Positions 55,758 through 64,000 of a stretch of 64,000 bases of DNA are shown here, in pieces. Where the stretch lies: positions 6,262,001 through 6,326,000 of the forward strand of contig NZ_WNWM01000002.1 in the NCBI RefSeq assembly GCF_009727155.1, in the 5' to 3' direction. Made by a program: the position numbers and the translations under genes. Under the pieces are notes generated by a model, which was given only the letters and a program-made list of their open reading frames with translations, did no database searches and was not told where the DNA came from. Source of the DNA: Pseudoduganella dura. Lineage in GTDB: Bacteria; Pseudomonadota; Gammaproteobacteria; Burkholderiales; Burkholderiaceae_D. Each line of letters starts with the position of its first letter. Position 1 is the stretch's first letter.

Positions 55758-56750
55758 TCAATGCAGCGGCGCGGCCCGCCAGTGCGAAGGCGGCATGCCG
55801 ACCAGCCGTGCGAACGCGCGCGTAAATGCCGCCTCCGACTCGTAGCCGACATCGAAGGCGATCGTCGCCACCGGCGCGTGGCTTTGCCGCAGCATCGTGG
55901 CCGCCACTTCCATCCGCCAGCGCGCCAGGTAGCGCGCCGGGGCGACGCCCAGCAGGCGGGCGAAGCGCTCGCAGAATGCCGAGCGGGACAGCGCGGCGGC
56001 GCGTGCCAGCTCGGCCACGTTCCACGGGTGCCGGGGGTCGGCGTGGATCAGCGCCAGCGCGCGCCCCACCTGCCGGTCGCGCAGGCCCGCCAGCCAGCCG
56101 GTGGCATGATCGGGCAACCGGCTGGCGTGGCGGCGCACCGCGTCGATGAACATCGTTTCGCTGATGCGATCGGCCAGCGCGCCGCCGCCCGGGCCGGTGG
56201 CGCCGCGGGCGGCCTGGAGCATGAGCTGGCACAACCAGCCGCCGTCGCCGTCCGCCGGCACGTGCAGCAGCCGGGGCAAGCCTTCCAGCAGTGGATTGAA
56301 CGGGCCGTGGTCGCAACCGAGGAAGCCGCAGACGATATTGCTGCAGCCGTCCGGCCTGCGCGCGGCGTCGCCCCAGGCGAGGCTGGCGCCATCGAGCGCG
56401 ATCGGCAGCGGTTTGGGCAGTTCCTGCGTGGCGCGCATCCAGTCGATCGAGAATGGCAACGGCGGCACGCCGGGCGCGCTGGCCATCACGTGCGCATCGC
56501 CCTGCGGGAACAGCACGACATCGCCGGGCCCCAGCCGTACCGGCGGCTGCCCGGCCAGCGAGGCCCAGGCGGTGCCTTCGACGAGCACGTGGTATTCGAT
56601 GACGCGGGCCGCGCCGGGCATGACCATCGCGGCGATCTCGGCCGAGGGCGGCGCCTCGACCGCCCACATGGGCCCCACGCTGACGGCGTAGAACACCGCG
56701 CCGCGCAGGCGCACGGTGCGCAATACCTCGGACAGCGTGTCGACAGGCAT
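55758..56750 (-). CDS. AraC-family regulator with N-terminal cupin
   Basis: A 330-residue regulator. The N-terminal cupin-like domain (about 15-190) includes LAGQPPVRLGPGDVVLFPQG. The C-terminal AraC domain (about 225-325) has two helix-turn-helix motifs, WNVAELARAAALSRSAFCER and APVATIAFDVGYESEAAFTR, ending GMPPSHWRA. The cupin_6-type sequence with CGFLGCDHGPFNPLLEGLPR is common in regulators of oxidoreductases and exporters in Proteobacteria. I chose the ATG at 56750 (GGGAGA upstream). It is divergent from the methyltransferase at 56906 and probably controls it and the exporter at 57902. Confidence 0.9.
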   Translation of the reverse strand: MPVDTLSEVLRTVRLRGAVFYAVSVGPMWAVEAPPSAEIAAMVMPGAARVIEYHVLVEGTAWASLAGQPPVRLGPGDVVLFPQGDAHVMASAPGVPPLPFSIDWMRATQELPKPLPIALDGASLAWGDAARRPDGCSNIVCGFLGCDHGPFNPLLEGLPRLLHVPADGDGGWLCQLMLQAARGATGPGGGALADRISETMFIDAVRRHASRLPDHATGWLAGLRDRQVGRALALIHADPRHPWNVAELARAAALSRSAFCERFARLLGVAPARYLARWRMEVAATMLRQSHAPVATIAFDVGYESEAAFTRAFARLVGMPPSHWRAAPLH

Positions 56751-56905
56751 GGCCGTCTCCCGCGATGCGGACGTTTGGTCAAGCATGAACGACGGCCGGA
56801 CAAGCGTCAAGCGCGGCGGGGCGGCAATAATGGCCAGGCAAGCGACCGGGCGGGATTTGCGTGCCTGCCTGTATCCATGACCTGAACAATCCGAAGGAGA
56901 ACAGC

Positions 56906-57754
56906 ATGACTGAAATGACCGGAGCGACCACGCCGGACTATGCCGCGATCAAGGCGCGCCAGCAGGCCACCTGGGCCAGCGGCGACTTCGCCATCGTCGG
57001 TACCACGCTGCAGATCGTCGGCGAGCTGCTGGCCGAGGCCGCCGACGTGCGGGCCGGCGAGCGCGTGCTCGACGTGGCTGCCGGCAACGGCAACGCCACG
57101 CTGGCCGCGGCGCGCCGCTTTGCCGCCGTGACGTCGACCGACTATGTGCCGGCACTGCTCGACAAGGGACGCGCCCGCGCCGCGGCCGAGGGGCTGGAGG
57201 TGACGTTCCAGGTGGCCGACGCGGAAGCGCTGCCGTTCGCCGACGGCGCCTTCGACTGCGTGCTGTCGACGTTCGGCTCGATGTTCGCGCCGGACCACCG
57301 TCGCACCGCGGCCGAGATGCTGCGCGTGACGCGGGGGGGCGGTCGCATCGGCGTGGCGAGCTGGACGCCGGACGGCTTCATCGGCAAGATGTTCAGGACG
57401 GTGGGCAGCTACGTGCCGCCGCCGGCCGGCGTGGCCGGGCCGCCGCTGTGGGGAACCGAGGCGCACCTGCGCGAAATATTCGGGAACAATGCGAACCAGG
57501 GTGACGGCGGCGATGTCGAGATCCGCTGCACGCGGCGCGACTTCAATTTCCGCTACCGCTCGCCCGAGCACATGATGCAGGTGTTCCGCGATTACTACGG
57601 CCCCGTGCTGAAGGCGTTCGCCGCGCTCGACGCGGACCGGCAGGCCGCGCTGAAGCGCGACCTGGAGGCGCTGGCGCGCGAGGCCGACATTTCCGGCGGC
57701 CAGTCGCTGGTCGCCCCGGCCGCCTACCTGGAGGCCATCATCGTCAAGCGCTGA
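56906..57754 (+). CDS. Class I SAM-dependent methyltransferase (UbiE-like)
   Basis: A 282-residue methyltransferase. Motif I, RVLDVAAGNGNATLAAARRF (about 53-72), is followed by an acidic residue in TSTDYVPALLDKGRARA, motif post-I VADAEALPFADGAFDCVLS, and SMFAPDHRRTAAEMLRVTRG. The order matches UbiE/COQ5-like enzymes of unknown substrate. The ATG has GAAGGAGA 8 bp upstream. It is divergent from the AraC gene and followed 147 bp later by a DHA2 exporter. Methylating a small toxic compound is one possible role, inferred only from those neighbours. Confidence 0.88.
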   Translation: MTEMTGATTPDYAAIKARQQATWASGDFAIVGTTLQIVGELLAEAADVRAGERVLDVAAGNGNATLAAARRFAAVTSTDYVPALLDKGRARAAAEGLEVTFQVADAEALPFADGAFDCVLSTFGSMFAPDHRRTAAEMLRVTRGGGRIGVASWTPDGFIGKMFRTVGSYVPPPAGVAGPPLWGTEAHLREIFGNNANQGDGGDVEIRCTRRDFNFRYRSPEHMMQVFRDYYGPVLKAFAALDADRQAALKRDLEALAREADISGGQSLVAPAAYLEAIIVKR

Positions 57755-57901
57755 AGGAAGATTTCGGGCAAGGTGCCGGCGGCGGATGCGGATGCGGATG
57801 CAAGGCGGCGACGGATGCGCGTAACGTCGAGCGCCGGCGGCCACGGCCGGCCGATCGGCTATAGTGCTGTTTTCATACAACAGCCCCCGCCGGCATCCCG
57901 C

Positions 57902-59296
57902 ATGTCCGACCGTATCGCCGAGCGGCGCGCCCGCGCCGTTCCCTGGCTGGTGGCCGCCGCCTTCTTCATGGAAAACCTGGATGCGACGGCGATCACCACG
58001 TCGCTGCCCCAGATGGCCCACAGCTTCGGCACCCGGCCGGAGCATCTGTCGATCGGCCTGTCCGCCTACCTGGTGTCGCTGGCCGCGTTCATCCCGGCCA
58101 GCGGCTGGCTGGCGGACCGCTACGGGCCGCGCCGCGTGTTCGCGGCCGCGATCGCCGTGTTCACGCTCGCTTCGGTGCTGTGCGCGCTGTCGGGTTCGCT
58201 CACCGCGTTTACGCTGGCGCGCATCCTGCAGGGCATGGGCGGCGCGCTGATGGTGCCGGTCGGGCGGCTCGTGGTGTTGCGCGGCACGCCGAAAGCGCAA
58301 CTGGTGCGTGCGATCGCCACCATCACCTGGCCGGGCCTGGCCGCGCCCATCATCGGGCCGGCGCTGGGCGGCTTCATCACGGCGCACTGGGGCTGGCACT
58401 GGATATTCCTCGTCAATGTGCCGCTCGGGGTGTTGCTGCTGGCGGCGGCTTTCATCGTGATTCCCGCCGCGGGCGCGCAACCGCGCCCGTTCGACCTGCC
58501 GGGCTTCGTCGCCAGCGCGCTGGCGTGCACGCTGCTGATGGTGGGCGTGGAACTGCCCGGCCAGGGGCAGTGGGCGGCGGCCGCGCTGGCGCTCGCGGCC
58601 GGCGGCGCGCTGCTGTGGTGGTGCATGCGCCATTTCCGCCGCGCGCCGGCGCCGCTGATGGACTTGCGGCCGCTGCGCATCGATACCTTCGCTGTCACGA
58701 TACGGGGCGGTTCGCTGTCGCGCATCGCGATCGGCAGCACGCCGTTCCTGCTGCCGCTGATGCTGCAGCTGTCGTTCGGCCTGTCGGGCACCACGGCCGG
58801 CATGTTGCTGCTGTGGCTGTTCGCGGGGAACCTCGCGATGAAGCCCGGCACGGGCTGGATCATGCGCCGCTTCGGGCTGCGTTCGGTACTGGCATGGAAC
58901 GGCGCGCTGCTGGCGGCCAGTTTCGGCGCCTGCGCGCTGCTGCGCCCGGAAACACCGGTGGCGGCGATGGGCGCCGTGCTGTTCGCGTGCGGCATGTTCC
59001 GCTCGATGCAGTTCACCGCGCTTAATACGCTGGCGTTCGCCAATGTGCCGGCACCGCAGATGAGCGGGGCCTCCACGCTGTTCTCCGTGCTCGCGCAGGT
59101 CACGACCGGGCTCGGCATCGCGGGCGGCGCGCTGTTGTTGAAGGTCGGCGAAATGGCCGGATGGGCTTCGACGGATGCGGCGGTGTTCCGTCTGGCGCTG
59201 GTGGCGATGGGGTGCCTCGCGCTGGCGGCCGTGCTGGACAGCCTGCGGCTGCCGGCCGATGCCGGAGCGCAGGTGAGTGGACATGTCGTGAAATGA
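57902..59296 (+). CDS. MFS multidrug exporter, DHA2 family (14-helix type)
   Basis: A 464-residue transporter. The signature FFMENLDATAITTSLPQMAH (motif D1) is followed by WLADRYGPRRVFAAA (motif A), LQGMGGALMVPVGRLVVLRG (motif B) and IIGPALGGFITAHWGWHWIF (motif C, found in drug/H+ antiporters). These fit the EmrB/QacA-type DHA2 group with 14 helices. I chose the ATG at 57902 because the upstream residues of the longer frame do not belong to the family. A TATAGT box near 57858 could be its -10. Efflux of a hydrophobic compound is likely; the substrate is unknown. Confidence 0.9.
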   Translation: MSDRIAERRARAVPWLVAAAFFMENLDATAITTSLPQMAHSFGTRPEHLSIGLSAYLVSLAAFIPASGWLADRYGPRRVFAAAIAVFTLASVLCALSGSLTAFTLARILQGMGGALMVPVGRLVVLRGTPKAQLVRAIATITWPGLAAPIIGPALGGFITAHWGWHWIFLVNVPLGVLLLAAAFIVIPAAGAQPRPFDLPGFVASALACTLLMVGVELPGQGQWAAAALALAAGGALLWWCMRHFRRAPAPLMDLRPLRIDTFAVTIRGGSLSRIAIGSTPFLLPLMLQLSFGLSGTTAGMLLLWLFAGNLAMKPGTGWIMRRFGLRSVLAWNGALLAASFGACALLRPETPVAAMGAVLFACGMFRSMQFTALNTLAFANVPAPQMSGASTLFSVLAQVTTGLGIAGGALLLKVGEMAGWASTDAAVFRLALVAMGCLALAAVLDSLRLPADAGAQVSGHVVK

Positions 59297-59352
59297 TTGC
59301 GTCGACACTTTGATGGCACCGGGATTGAACCCCCGAATGCCGAAAGTCGAAA

Positions 59353-59386
59353 GCCGGGGTCGGACCCGGCGGGTCCGCCCCCGGCT
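59353..59386. terminator. GC-rich hairpin between convergent genes
   Basis: GCCGGGG-TCGGACC, loop CGGC, GGGTCCG-CCCCCGGC gives a long stem between the exporter and hemerythrin stops. There is no T-run. The GGTCGGACC core resembles dispersed repeats more than a classic terminator. Confidence 0.4.
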
Positions 59387-59434
59387 TCCGGCGTTCGGGT
59401 TTGAACTACAGGAACACGAATTACAGCAACGGCA

Positions 59435-60025
59435 TTACGCCTGCGTCGCGGGCTTGCGCGGCAGCAGCTTCAGCGCCGCGAAGGCCGCGCCAGCCACGCC
59501 CAGCACCACCGCGGCGGTGCTGCCCGAAAAGCCGATGACCGTATCCTTGGCGATCTTGCCGGCCTGCGGGGTGACCAGCTGCAGGCGGCGGCGTGTCATT
59601 TCCGCACCGAGTTCGCTGAGGCGGTCGCGGCTCAGCTTGCGCTCGGCATCGGGCAACAGCACGGTTTCCTCGTCGGCCACGTGGTGCATCACATCGCGCA
59701 TCAGTTCGTGTACCAGCTCGTCGTGTTTCGCGCTGGTGGCGGGAGTGGCACGCAGTTGCGCGATCAGCCGGCGCATTTCGTTGTGCTCCGGCTCGGCCTT
59801 GAGCATCGTCGGGTCCGAGCCTTCAAGTTCGCGCATCACCGGGTAGAAGACTTCTTCTTCCAGCGTGGCATGGATTTCCAGGGCGGTGCAGATCGTCTCC
59901 GCAAGCGCCTTTTTCACTTTCGGCTTCTGTGTCGTCGTGTACTGGTGGAACGTCACCAGCGTGTGCGAGTGGTCGAAGCGGATCATGTCGGTAATCGTCG
60001 GGCTGAGCTTATTCAGTGAAAACAT
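59435..60025 (-). CDS. Hemerythrin/HHE-domain protein with C-terminal membrane anchor
   Basis: A 196-residue protein. Iron-binding residues occur in the hemerythrin order: FDHSHTLVTFHQY (N-terminal His pair), EIHATLEEEVFYPVMRE, AEPEHNEMRRLIAQL and HELMRDVMHHVADEETVLLP. The last 35 residues form a membrane helix (VIGFSGSTAAVVLGVAGAAF) and a basic tail, so the domain is probably tethered to the inner face of the membrane. Roles of related proteins include oxygen or nitric-oxide handling and iron storage. The ATG has AAGGAG 6 bp upstream. Single gene. Confidence 0.92.
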   Translation of the reverse strand: MFSLNKLSPTITDMIRFDHSHTLVTFHQYTTTQKPKVKKALAETICTALEIHATLEEEVFYPVMRELEGSDPTMLKAEPEHNEMRRLIAQLRATPATSAKHDELVHELMRDVMHHVADEETVLLPDAERKLSRDRLSELGAEMTRRRLQLVTPQAGKIAKDTVIGFSGSTAAVVLGVAGAAFAALKLLPRKPATQA

Positions 60026-60178
60026 CTTTTTCTCCTTGAGGTTCCGGCAAACCTCATCTTAGTCCGGTGCCATGCAAACTAGCGTAGGAATAGCTCCCAG
60101 GCCAATGTCGGCGGACTGCGCACAAAGCGCACTCGGCAGGTTATAGTTCACTTCAGAAACCGCCGCCAGGAGCCGATG

Positions 60179-62689
60179 ATGAGATTCCAGCACCGAGCCC
60201 CCGCGCGCAGCACACTGCCCATGCAGGGGCGAGGATGGCGCAGCAGGCGCCCGCTGACGCGCTTCGACGACCTGTTCCAGGACCATCCGCAGCCAATGTG
60301 GATCTACGACTTGGTGAGCCTGCGCTTCCTGCGCGTCAACTTGGCGGCCTGCCGTCATTACGGGTATTCGGAAGCCGAGTTCCTGCACATGACGATCCGC
60401 GATATCCGTCCGCCGTCCGAACAGGCCCGCCTGACGGCGGACATGGCAGCCGCGCCGCACGCGGGGCCGCAGTCGTCCGGCGTGTGGACGCACCTGAAGC
60501 GCGACGGCCGGCCGATCAGCGTGCGCATCTCGTCGCACGCGCTGATCCACGAAGGGCGCCGTGCCCGCCTGGTGTTCGCGCTCGACGTGACGCAGCAGGT
60601 GGCCGCCGAGCGGGCGCTGTACAAATCCGAACAGTTGTACCGCCGGCTGATCGACACGATGCCGCTGCAGGTCTTCTGGAAGAATCTCGACCTGCGCTAC
60701 GTGGGCTGCAACCGCCTGTTCGCGCTGGCCTCTGGCCTGGACGATCCCGCCAGCGTGGTGGGCAAGCGCGACCATGACCTGCCATGGCAGCACGGCGCCG
60801 CGGAGCACGAGGCGGAAGAGGCGGAAGACCGCGCCGTGATCGAATACGGCCGGCCCGTGCGCGGGCGCGAGCAGACGCTCACCGCGCCCGACGGCCGCCC
60901 GCGCCGGCACCTCGTCAACAAGCTGCCGCTGCACGGCCGGCATGGCGAGATCGTCGGCCTGCTCGGCATGGTCGAGGACATTACCGCCAGCCGCGCGGCC
61001 GGCGAAACGCTGCGGCTGCAAAGCCGTGCGCTCGATGCCAGCGTCAACGCGATCCTGATCACCCGGCGCGCCGGCGACGACGACGTGATCGAATACGCCA
61101 ATCCCGCGTTCGCCCGCATCTCGGGCTACGAGCTGGCCGAGGTGATCGGCACCGATTGCCGCTTCCTGCAGGGCGACGACCGCGAGCAGGAAGGCATGCT
61201 GGCGCTGCGCGAGGCGCTGCGCACGGAGCGCGAAGTGACGGTGGAGCTGCGCAATTACCGCAAGGATGGCACGCTGTTCTGGAACCAGCTGCACGTGGCG
61301 CCGGTGCTCGACGCGGGCGGCGCCACCACGCACTGGGTCGGCGTCATCAACGACATCACGGCCGCGAAGCGCTACCAGCAGGAGCTGGAGCACCAGTCCA
61401 CGCACGATGCGCTGACCGGCCTGCCGAACCGGAACCTGTTCCAGGACCGCCTGGAGCAGGCGATCGCCTACGCGGCGCGCTACGGCCACCAGATGTGGGT
61501 GGTGGTGCTGGACCTGGACAACTTCAAGCTGATCAACGATACGCTGGGCCATGCCGTGGGCGACAACCTGCTGCAGACGGTGTCCGGCCGCCTGCGCGCG
61601 GCGCTGCGCGATTCCGACACGGTGGCCCGGCTGGGCGGCGACGAATTCATCCTGCTGCTGCCCGACCAGCCTGGCCAGAACGACGGCACGCTGTCGCCGC
61701 GCACGGTGCAGGCCGTGCTCGACGCGGTGAGCGCCCCGATGCGGCTGGGCGCCCACGACCTGGCGCTGACCTGCAGCATGGGCGTGTCGGTCTATCCCCG
61801 CGACGGCGATACCGCCGCATCGCTGTTCAAGCATGCCGACATCGCGCTCTACCGCGCCAAGGACGGCGGCCGCAACCAGCTGCAGTTCTATACCAGCGAG
61901 ATGAACGCCCGCGTCACCGAGCGCACGCTGATCGAAGGCCACCTGCGCAATGCGCTGGTACGGCACGAATTCGTGCTGCACTTCCAGCCGCGCATCGATT
62001 GCGCCACCGGCCGGGTGGCCGGCCTGGAAGCGCTGCTACGCTGGCAGCAGCCGGAGCTGGGCCTGGTGCAGCCGGACCGCTTCATCGGCGTGGCCGAGGA
62101 AACCGGGCGCATCGTCGAGATCGGCGAGTGGGTGCTGTACGAAGCATGCCGGCAGGCCAAGGCCTGGCAGGATGCCGGGCTGCCCCGTGTGCCGGTGGCC
62201 GTGAACGTGTCGGCCCGTCAGTTCCGGCAGGCCGGCTTCGTGCAGGAGGTGCGCGGCGCGCTGGAGGCCAGCGGCCTGGAAGCGGGCTACCTGGAGCTGG
62301 AACTGACCGAGTCGCTGATGATGCAGAACGTGGAAGGGGTGATCGCCGCGATGCTGCACCTGAAGGCGGGCGGTGTGCGGCTGTCGATCGACGATTTCGG
62401 CACCGGCTATTCGAGCCTGTCGTACCTGCGCCGCTTCCCGCTCGACTATCTGAAGATCGACCGCAGCTTCGTGCGCGACATGCTGCACGACGCGCCCGGA
62501 TCGGCCATCGTGCGGTCGATGATCACGCTGGGGCACAGCCTGGGATGCCGGATCATCGCCGAGGGGGTCGAGACGAACGACCAGCTGGGGTACCTGACAC
62601 AGGAAGGATGCGACGAGATCCAGGGGTTCCTGTGCAGCCGGCCGGTGACGGGGGAGGCGGCGGGGGAGTTGCTGTATGCGGACCGGTAA
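60179..62689 (+). CDS. PAS-PAS-LOV-like-GGDEF-EAL cyclic-di-GMP enzyme
   Basis: An 836-residue cytoplasmic protein. Two PAS domains come first (about 25-150 and 150-275). A third (about 280-395) has the LOV signature IGTDCRFLQGDDREQEGMLA with the photo-adduct Cys327, ELRNYRKDGTLFWNQLHVAP, and WVGVINDIT. Against canonical LOV domains the Asn before the Cys is Asp, and the flavin-contacting Gln is Ile390. GGDEF (about 410-570) is intact (RLGGDEFILLL). EAL (about 580-836) is intact (GLEALLRWQQP, ELELTESLMM, DDFGTGYSSLSYLRRFPLDY). It could make and break cyclic-di-GMP. AGGAG lies 6 bp before the chosen ATG at 60179. Confidence 0.93.
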   Translation: MRFQHRAPARSTLPMQGRGWRSRRPLTRFDDLFQDHPQPMWIYDLVSLRFLRVNLAACRHYGYSEAEFLHMTIRDIRPPSEQARLTADMAAAPHAGPQSSGVWTHLKRDGRPISVRISSHALIHEGRRARLVFALDVTQQVAAERALYKSEQLYRRLIDTMPLQVFWKNLDLRYVGCNRLFALASGLDDPASVVGKRDHDLPWQHGAAEHEAEEAEDRAVIEYGRPVRGREQTLTAPDGRPRRHLVNKLPLHGRHGEIVGLLGMVEDITASRAAGETLRLQSRALDASVNAILITRRAGDDDVIEYANPAFARISGYELAEVIGTDCRFLQGDDREQEGMLALREALRTEREVTVELRNYRKDGTLFWNQLHVAPVLDAGGATTHWVGVINDITAAKRYQQELEHQSTHDALTGLPNRNLFQDRLEQAIAYAARYGHQMWVVVLDLDNFKLINDTLGHAVGDNLLQTVSGRLRAALRDSDTVARLGGDEFILLLPDQPGQNDGTLSPRTVQAVLDAVSAPMRLGAHDLALTCSMGVSVYPRDGDTAASLFKHADIALYRAKDGGRNQLQFYTSEMNARVTERTLIEGHLRNALVRHEFVLHFQPRIDCATGRVAGLEALLRWQQPELGLVQPDRFIGVAEETGRIVEIGEWVLYEACRQAKAWQDAGLPRVPVAVNVSARQFRQAGFVQEVRGALEASGLEAGYLELELTESLMMQNVEGVIAAMLHLKAGGVRLSIDDFGTGYSSLSYLRRFPLDYLKIDRSFVRDMLHDAPGSAIVRSMITLGHSLGCRIIAEGVETNDQLGYLTQEGCDEIQGFLCSRPVTGEAAGELLYADR

Positions 62690-62815
62690 GGGATGGCGTT
62701 GTCGATGACGGGCGATGCATTTTATGCAAGCAACGCTTCAGCTTGCTGCCGGTATCGAGCATCGCATCCGGTGTGTCATTCCGGCATCTGCGGCCATTAC
62801 AACCGCGGAATCCGA

Positions 62816-62850
62816 AAACAAAAACGGCGGACCTAAAGTCCGCCGTCTTT
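62816..62850. terminator. Bidirectional rho-independent terminator
   Basis: An A-rich run (62816-62824), then CGGCGGAC, loop CTAAA, GTCCGCCG, then TCTTT. It lies between the convergent cyclic-di-GMP enzyme and the MFS transporter and can serve both. Confidence 0.85.
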
Positions 62851-62869
62851 ATTCAGTCATTCGACCAGG

Positions 62870-64000
62870 TCAGTCCCGGATCTCCAGCTTCCGGTTCACC
62901 GACAGCGCGGCCAGCGAAGCGACGGCACCGGACAGCAGGTACAGGCTCACGTAGCCCAGGCCGAAGTTGGCCGACAGGCCCAGCGCCACCAGCGGTGCGA
63001 AGCCGGCGCCCACCAGCCATGCCAGGTCGGACGTCAGCGCGGCGCCGGTGTAGCGGTGGCGCGGTGCGAAGTTCGACGTGACGGCGCCGGCGGCCTGGCC
63101 GTACGACAGGCCCAGCAGGGCGAAGCCGACGAGGATGAAGATGTTCTGGCCCGATTCGCCACCCTGGATCAGCGTGGGCACGAAGCCCGAGAACACGGCG
63201 ATCAGCGCGGCCAGCGTGCCCAGCGTGGTGCGGCGGCCGAAGCGGTCGGCGATGAGGCCGGAAGCGAAGGTGCCGATCAGCGCAATGAAGGCGCCCAACA
63301 TCTGCAGCCACAGGAAATCGTCGATGGCGCGGGTGGTGTACAGCTGCACCCACGACAGCGGGAATACGGTCACCAGGTGGAACAGCGCGTAGCTGGCCAG
63401 CGCGGCCAGGGCGCCGATCAGCACATTGCGGCCCTGGGTATGGGACAGCTCGGACAGGCTGACCGGTTCCAGCTCGCGTTCTTCGAGCAGGCGGGTATAT
63501 TCCGGCGTGGACACCAGGCGCAGCCGGGCGAACAGCGCGACCACGTTGATGGCGAAGGCCACGAAGAACGGGAAGCGCCAGCCCCAGTCGAGGAAGTCGA
63601 GCGTGGACAGGTTGCCCACCAGGTAGGCGAACACGCCCGCGGCGATCAGGAAGCCGGTCGGCGCGCCGAGCTGGCCCAGCATTGCATACCAGCCGCGCTT
63701 GCCTTCGGGGGCGTTCAGCGCCAGCAGCGACGGCAGGCCGTCCCACGAGCCGCCCTGGGCGACGCCCTGGCCGATGCGCAGCAGCGACAGCAACACGATC
63801 GCGGTCGTGCCGGCGTTGGCATAGGACGGCAGGAACGCGATGCCCACCGTGGAGATGCCGAGCAGGAAGAGGGCGGCCGTGAGCTTGCCTTCGCGCGAGA
63901 AGCGCCGCTGCAGCCACATGAAGAAGATCGTGCCGAACGGCCGGGCGATGAACGCGAACGAGAAGATGACGAAGGAGTACAGGGTCGCCGTCAGCCGGTC
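62870..64000 (-). CDS. MFS transporter, metabolite:H+ symporter (MHS/ProP-like), cut by the right edge
   Basis: 376 residues of the C-terminal part are present; the frame stays open to the window edge. The first visible residues, YSFVIFSFAFIARPFGTIFF, match the end of TM2 in this family, and RIGQGVAQGGSWDGLPSLLA follows. GLIADRFGRRTTLGTLA is the mid-protein motif. Usual members have about 430 residues with 12 helices, so roughly 50 N-terminal residues are missing. The relatives (ProP, ShiA, KgtP, CitA) import organic acids or compatible solutes; the substrate here is unknown. The stop is 20 bp past the terminator. Confidence 0.9.
   Translation of the reverse strand, partial: DRLTATLYSFVIFSFAFIARPFGTIFFMWLQRRFSREGKLTAALFLLGISTVGIAFLPSYANAGTTAIVLLSLLRIGQGVAQGGSWDGLPSLLALNAPEGKRGWYAMLGQLGAPTGFLIAAGVFAYLVGNLSTLDFLDWGWRFPFFVAFAINVVALFARLRLVSTPEYTRLLEERELEPVSLSELSHTQGRNVLIGALAALASYALFHLVTVFPLSWVQLYTTRAIDDFLWLQMLGAFIALIGTFASGLIADRFGRRTTLGTLAALIAVFSGFVPTLIQGGESGQNIFILVGFALLGLSYGQAAGAVTSNFAPRHRYTGAALTSDLAWLVGAGFAPLVALGLSANFGLGYVSLYLLSGAVASLAALSVNRKLEIRD

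Noticed and set aside
1..64000. CRISPR arrays, tRNA or rRNA genes, prophage
   Set aside because: No regularly spaced direct repeats, no tRNA cloverleaf ending in CCA, no rRNA core sequence and no phage structural gene were recognised.

Overview
The window is high-GC DNA (roughly two-thirds G+C by eye) with betaproteobacterial gene content. It carries four TonB-dependent receptors, FecI/FecR cell-surface signalling, many two-component and cyclic-di-GMP proteins, and polysaccharide-degrading enzymes. The closest fit is an environmental Oxalobacteraceae such as the Massilia/Duganella group. This is inferred from gene families, because no rRNA or tRNA gene is present to confirm it. About 46 protein genes are supported. 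No CRISPR array or prophage was seen.

Layout. 1-2754 (minus): an iron-type block with a DUF1624 membrane protein (cut by the window edge), a siderophore-type receptor and a small DUF2946-like protein behind a Fur-box-like site. 2897-6595 (minus): a signalling block with a NarX/NarL-type pair, an orphan receiver and a FixL/FixJ-type pair; two copies of one palindrome lie in front of two of these genes. 6762-9963: a flavin reductase convergent with a Fur-controlled PepSY/flavodoxin/FNR fusion reductase. 10146-13083: a hybrid kinase, a small unknown protein and a DUF378 membrane protein. 13352-17522: ECF sigma, FecR and an STN-type receptor, followed directly by a Tat-exported exo-rhamnogalacturonan-lyase-like enzyme (17607-20924). 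21094-23310: malic enzyme MaeB. 23549-34753: a carbohydrate-use locus (exported GH43, cytoplasmic GH2, ABC binding protein plus two permeases without an ATPase, a receptor, and a cytoplasmic GH43). 34802-45717: two copies of a divergent module (very small protein plus XRE-like regulator), a DUF3616 protein, a fourth receptor, an APC permease, a Crp-like regulator and a GAF-PAS-GGDEF enzyme. 45967-51059: a 1381-residue hybrid kinase coupled to a REC-GGDEF protein. 51060-53100: a lower-GC patch with small orphan genes, an IS110-type transposase remnant, a broken acidic protein and a DUF2199 gene. 53205-64000: amino-acid permease, methionine aminopeptidase with a tiny upstream coupled ORF, AraC regulator and methyltransferase, DHA2 exporter, hemerythrin, a LOV-like PAS-GGDEF-EAL protein, and an MHS-type transporter cut by the right edge.

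How the parts fit. The 13-34 kb region reads as a plant-polysaccharide programme. Outer-membrane receptors take up oligosaccharides cut by exported enzymes, an ABC importer moves them inward, and cytoplasmic GH2 and GH43 enzymes finish them. The sigma/anti-sigma pair could switch on part of this in response to substrate. The items most worth following are the duplicated small-protein/XRE module, the FecIR-receptor-lyase arrangement, the LOV-like c-di-GMP enzyme with altered flavin-pocket residues, the repeated palindrome in the signalling block, and the palindrome-controlled leader ORF before methionine aminopeptidase.
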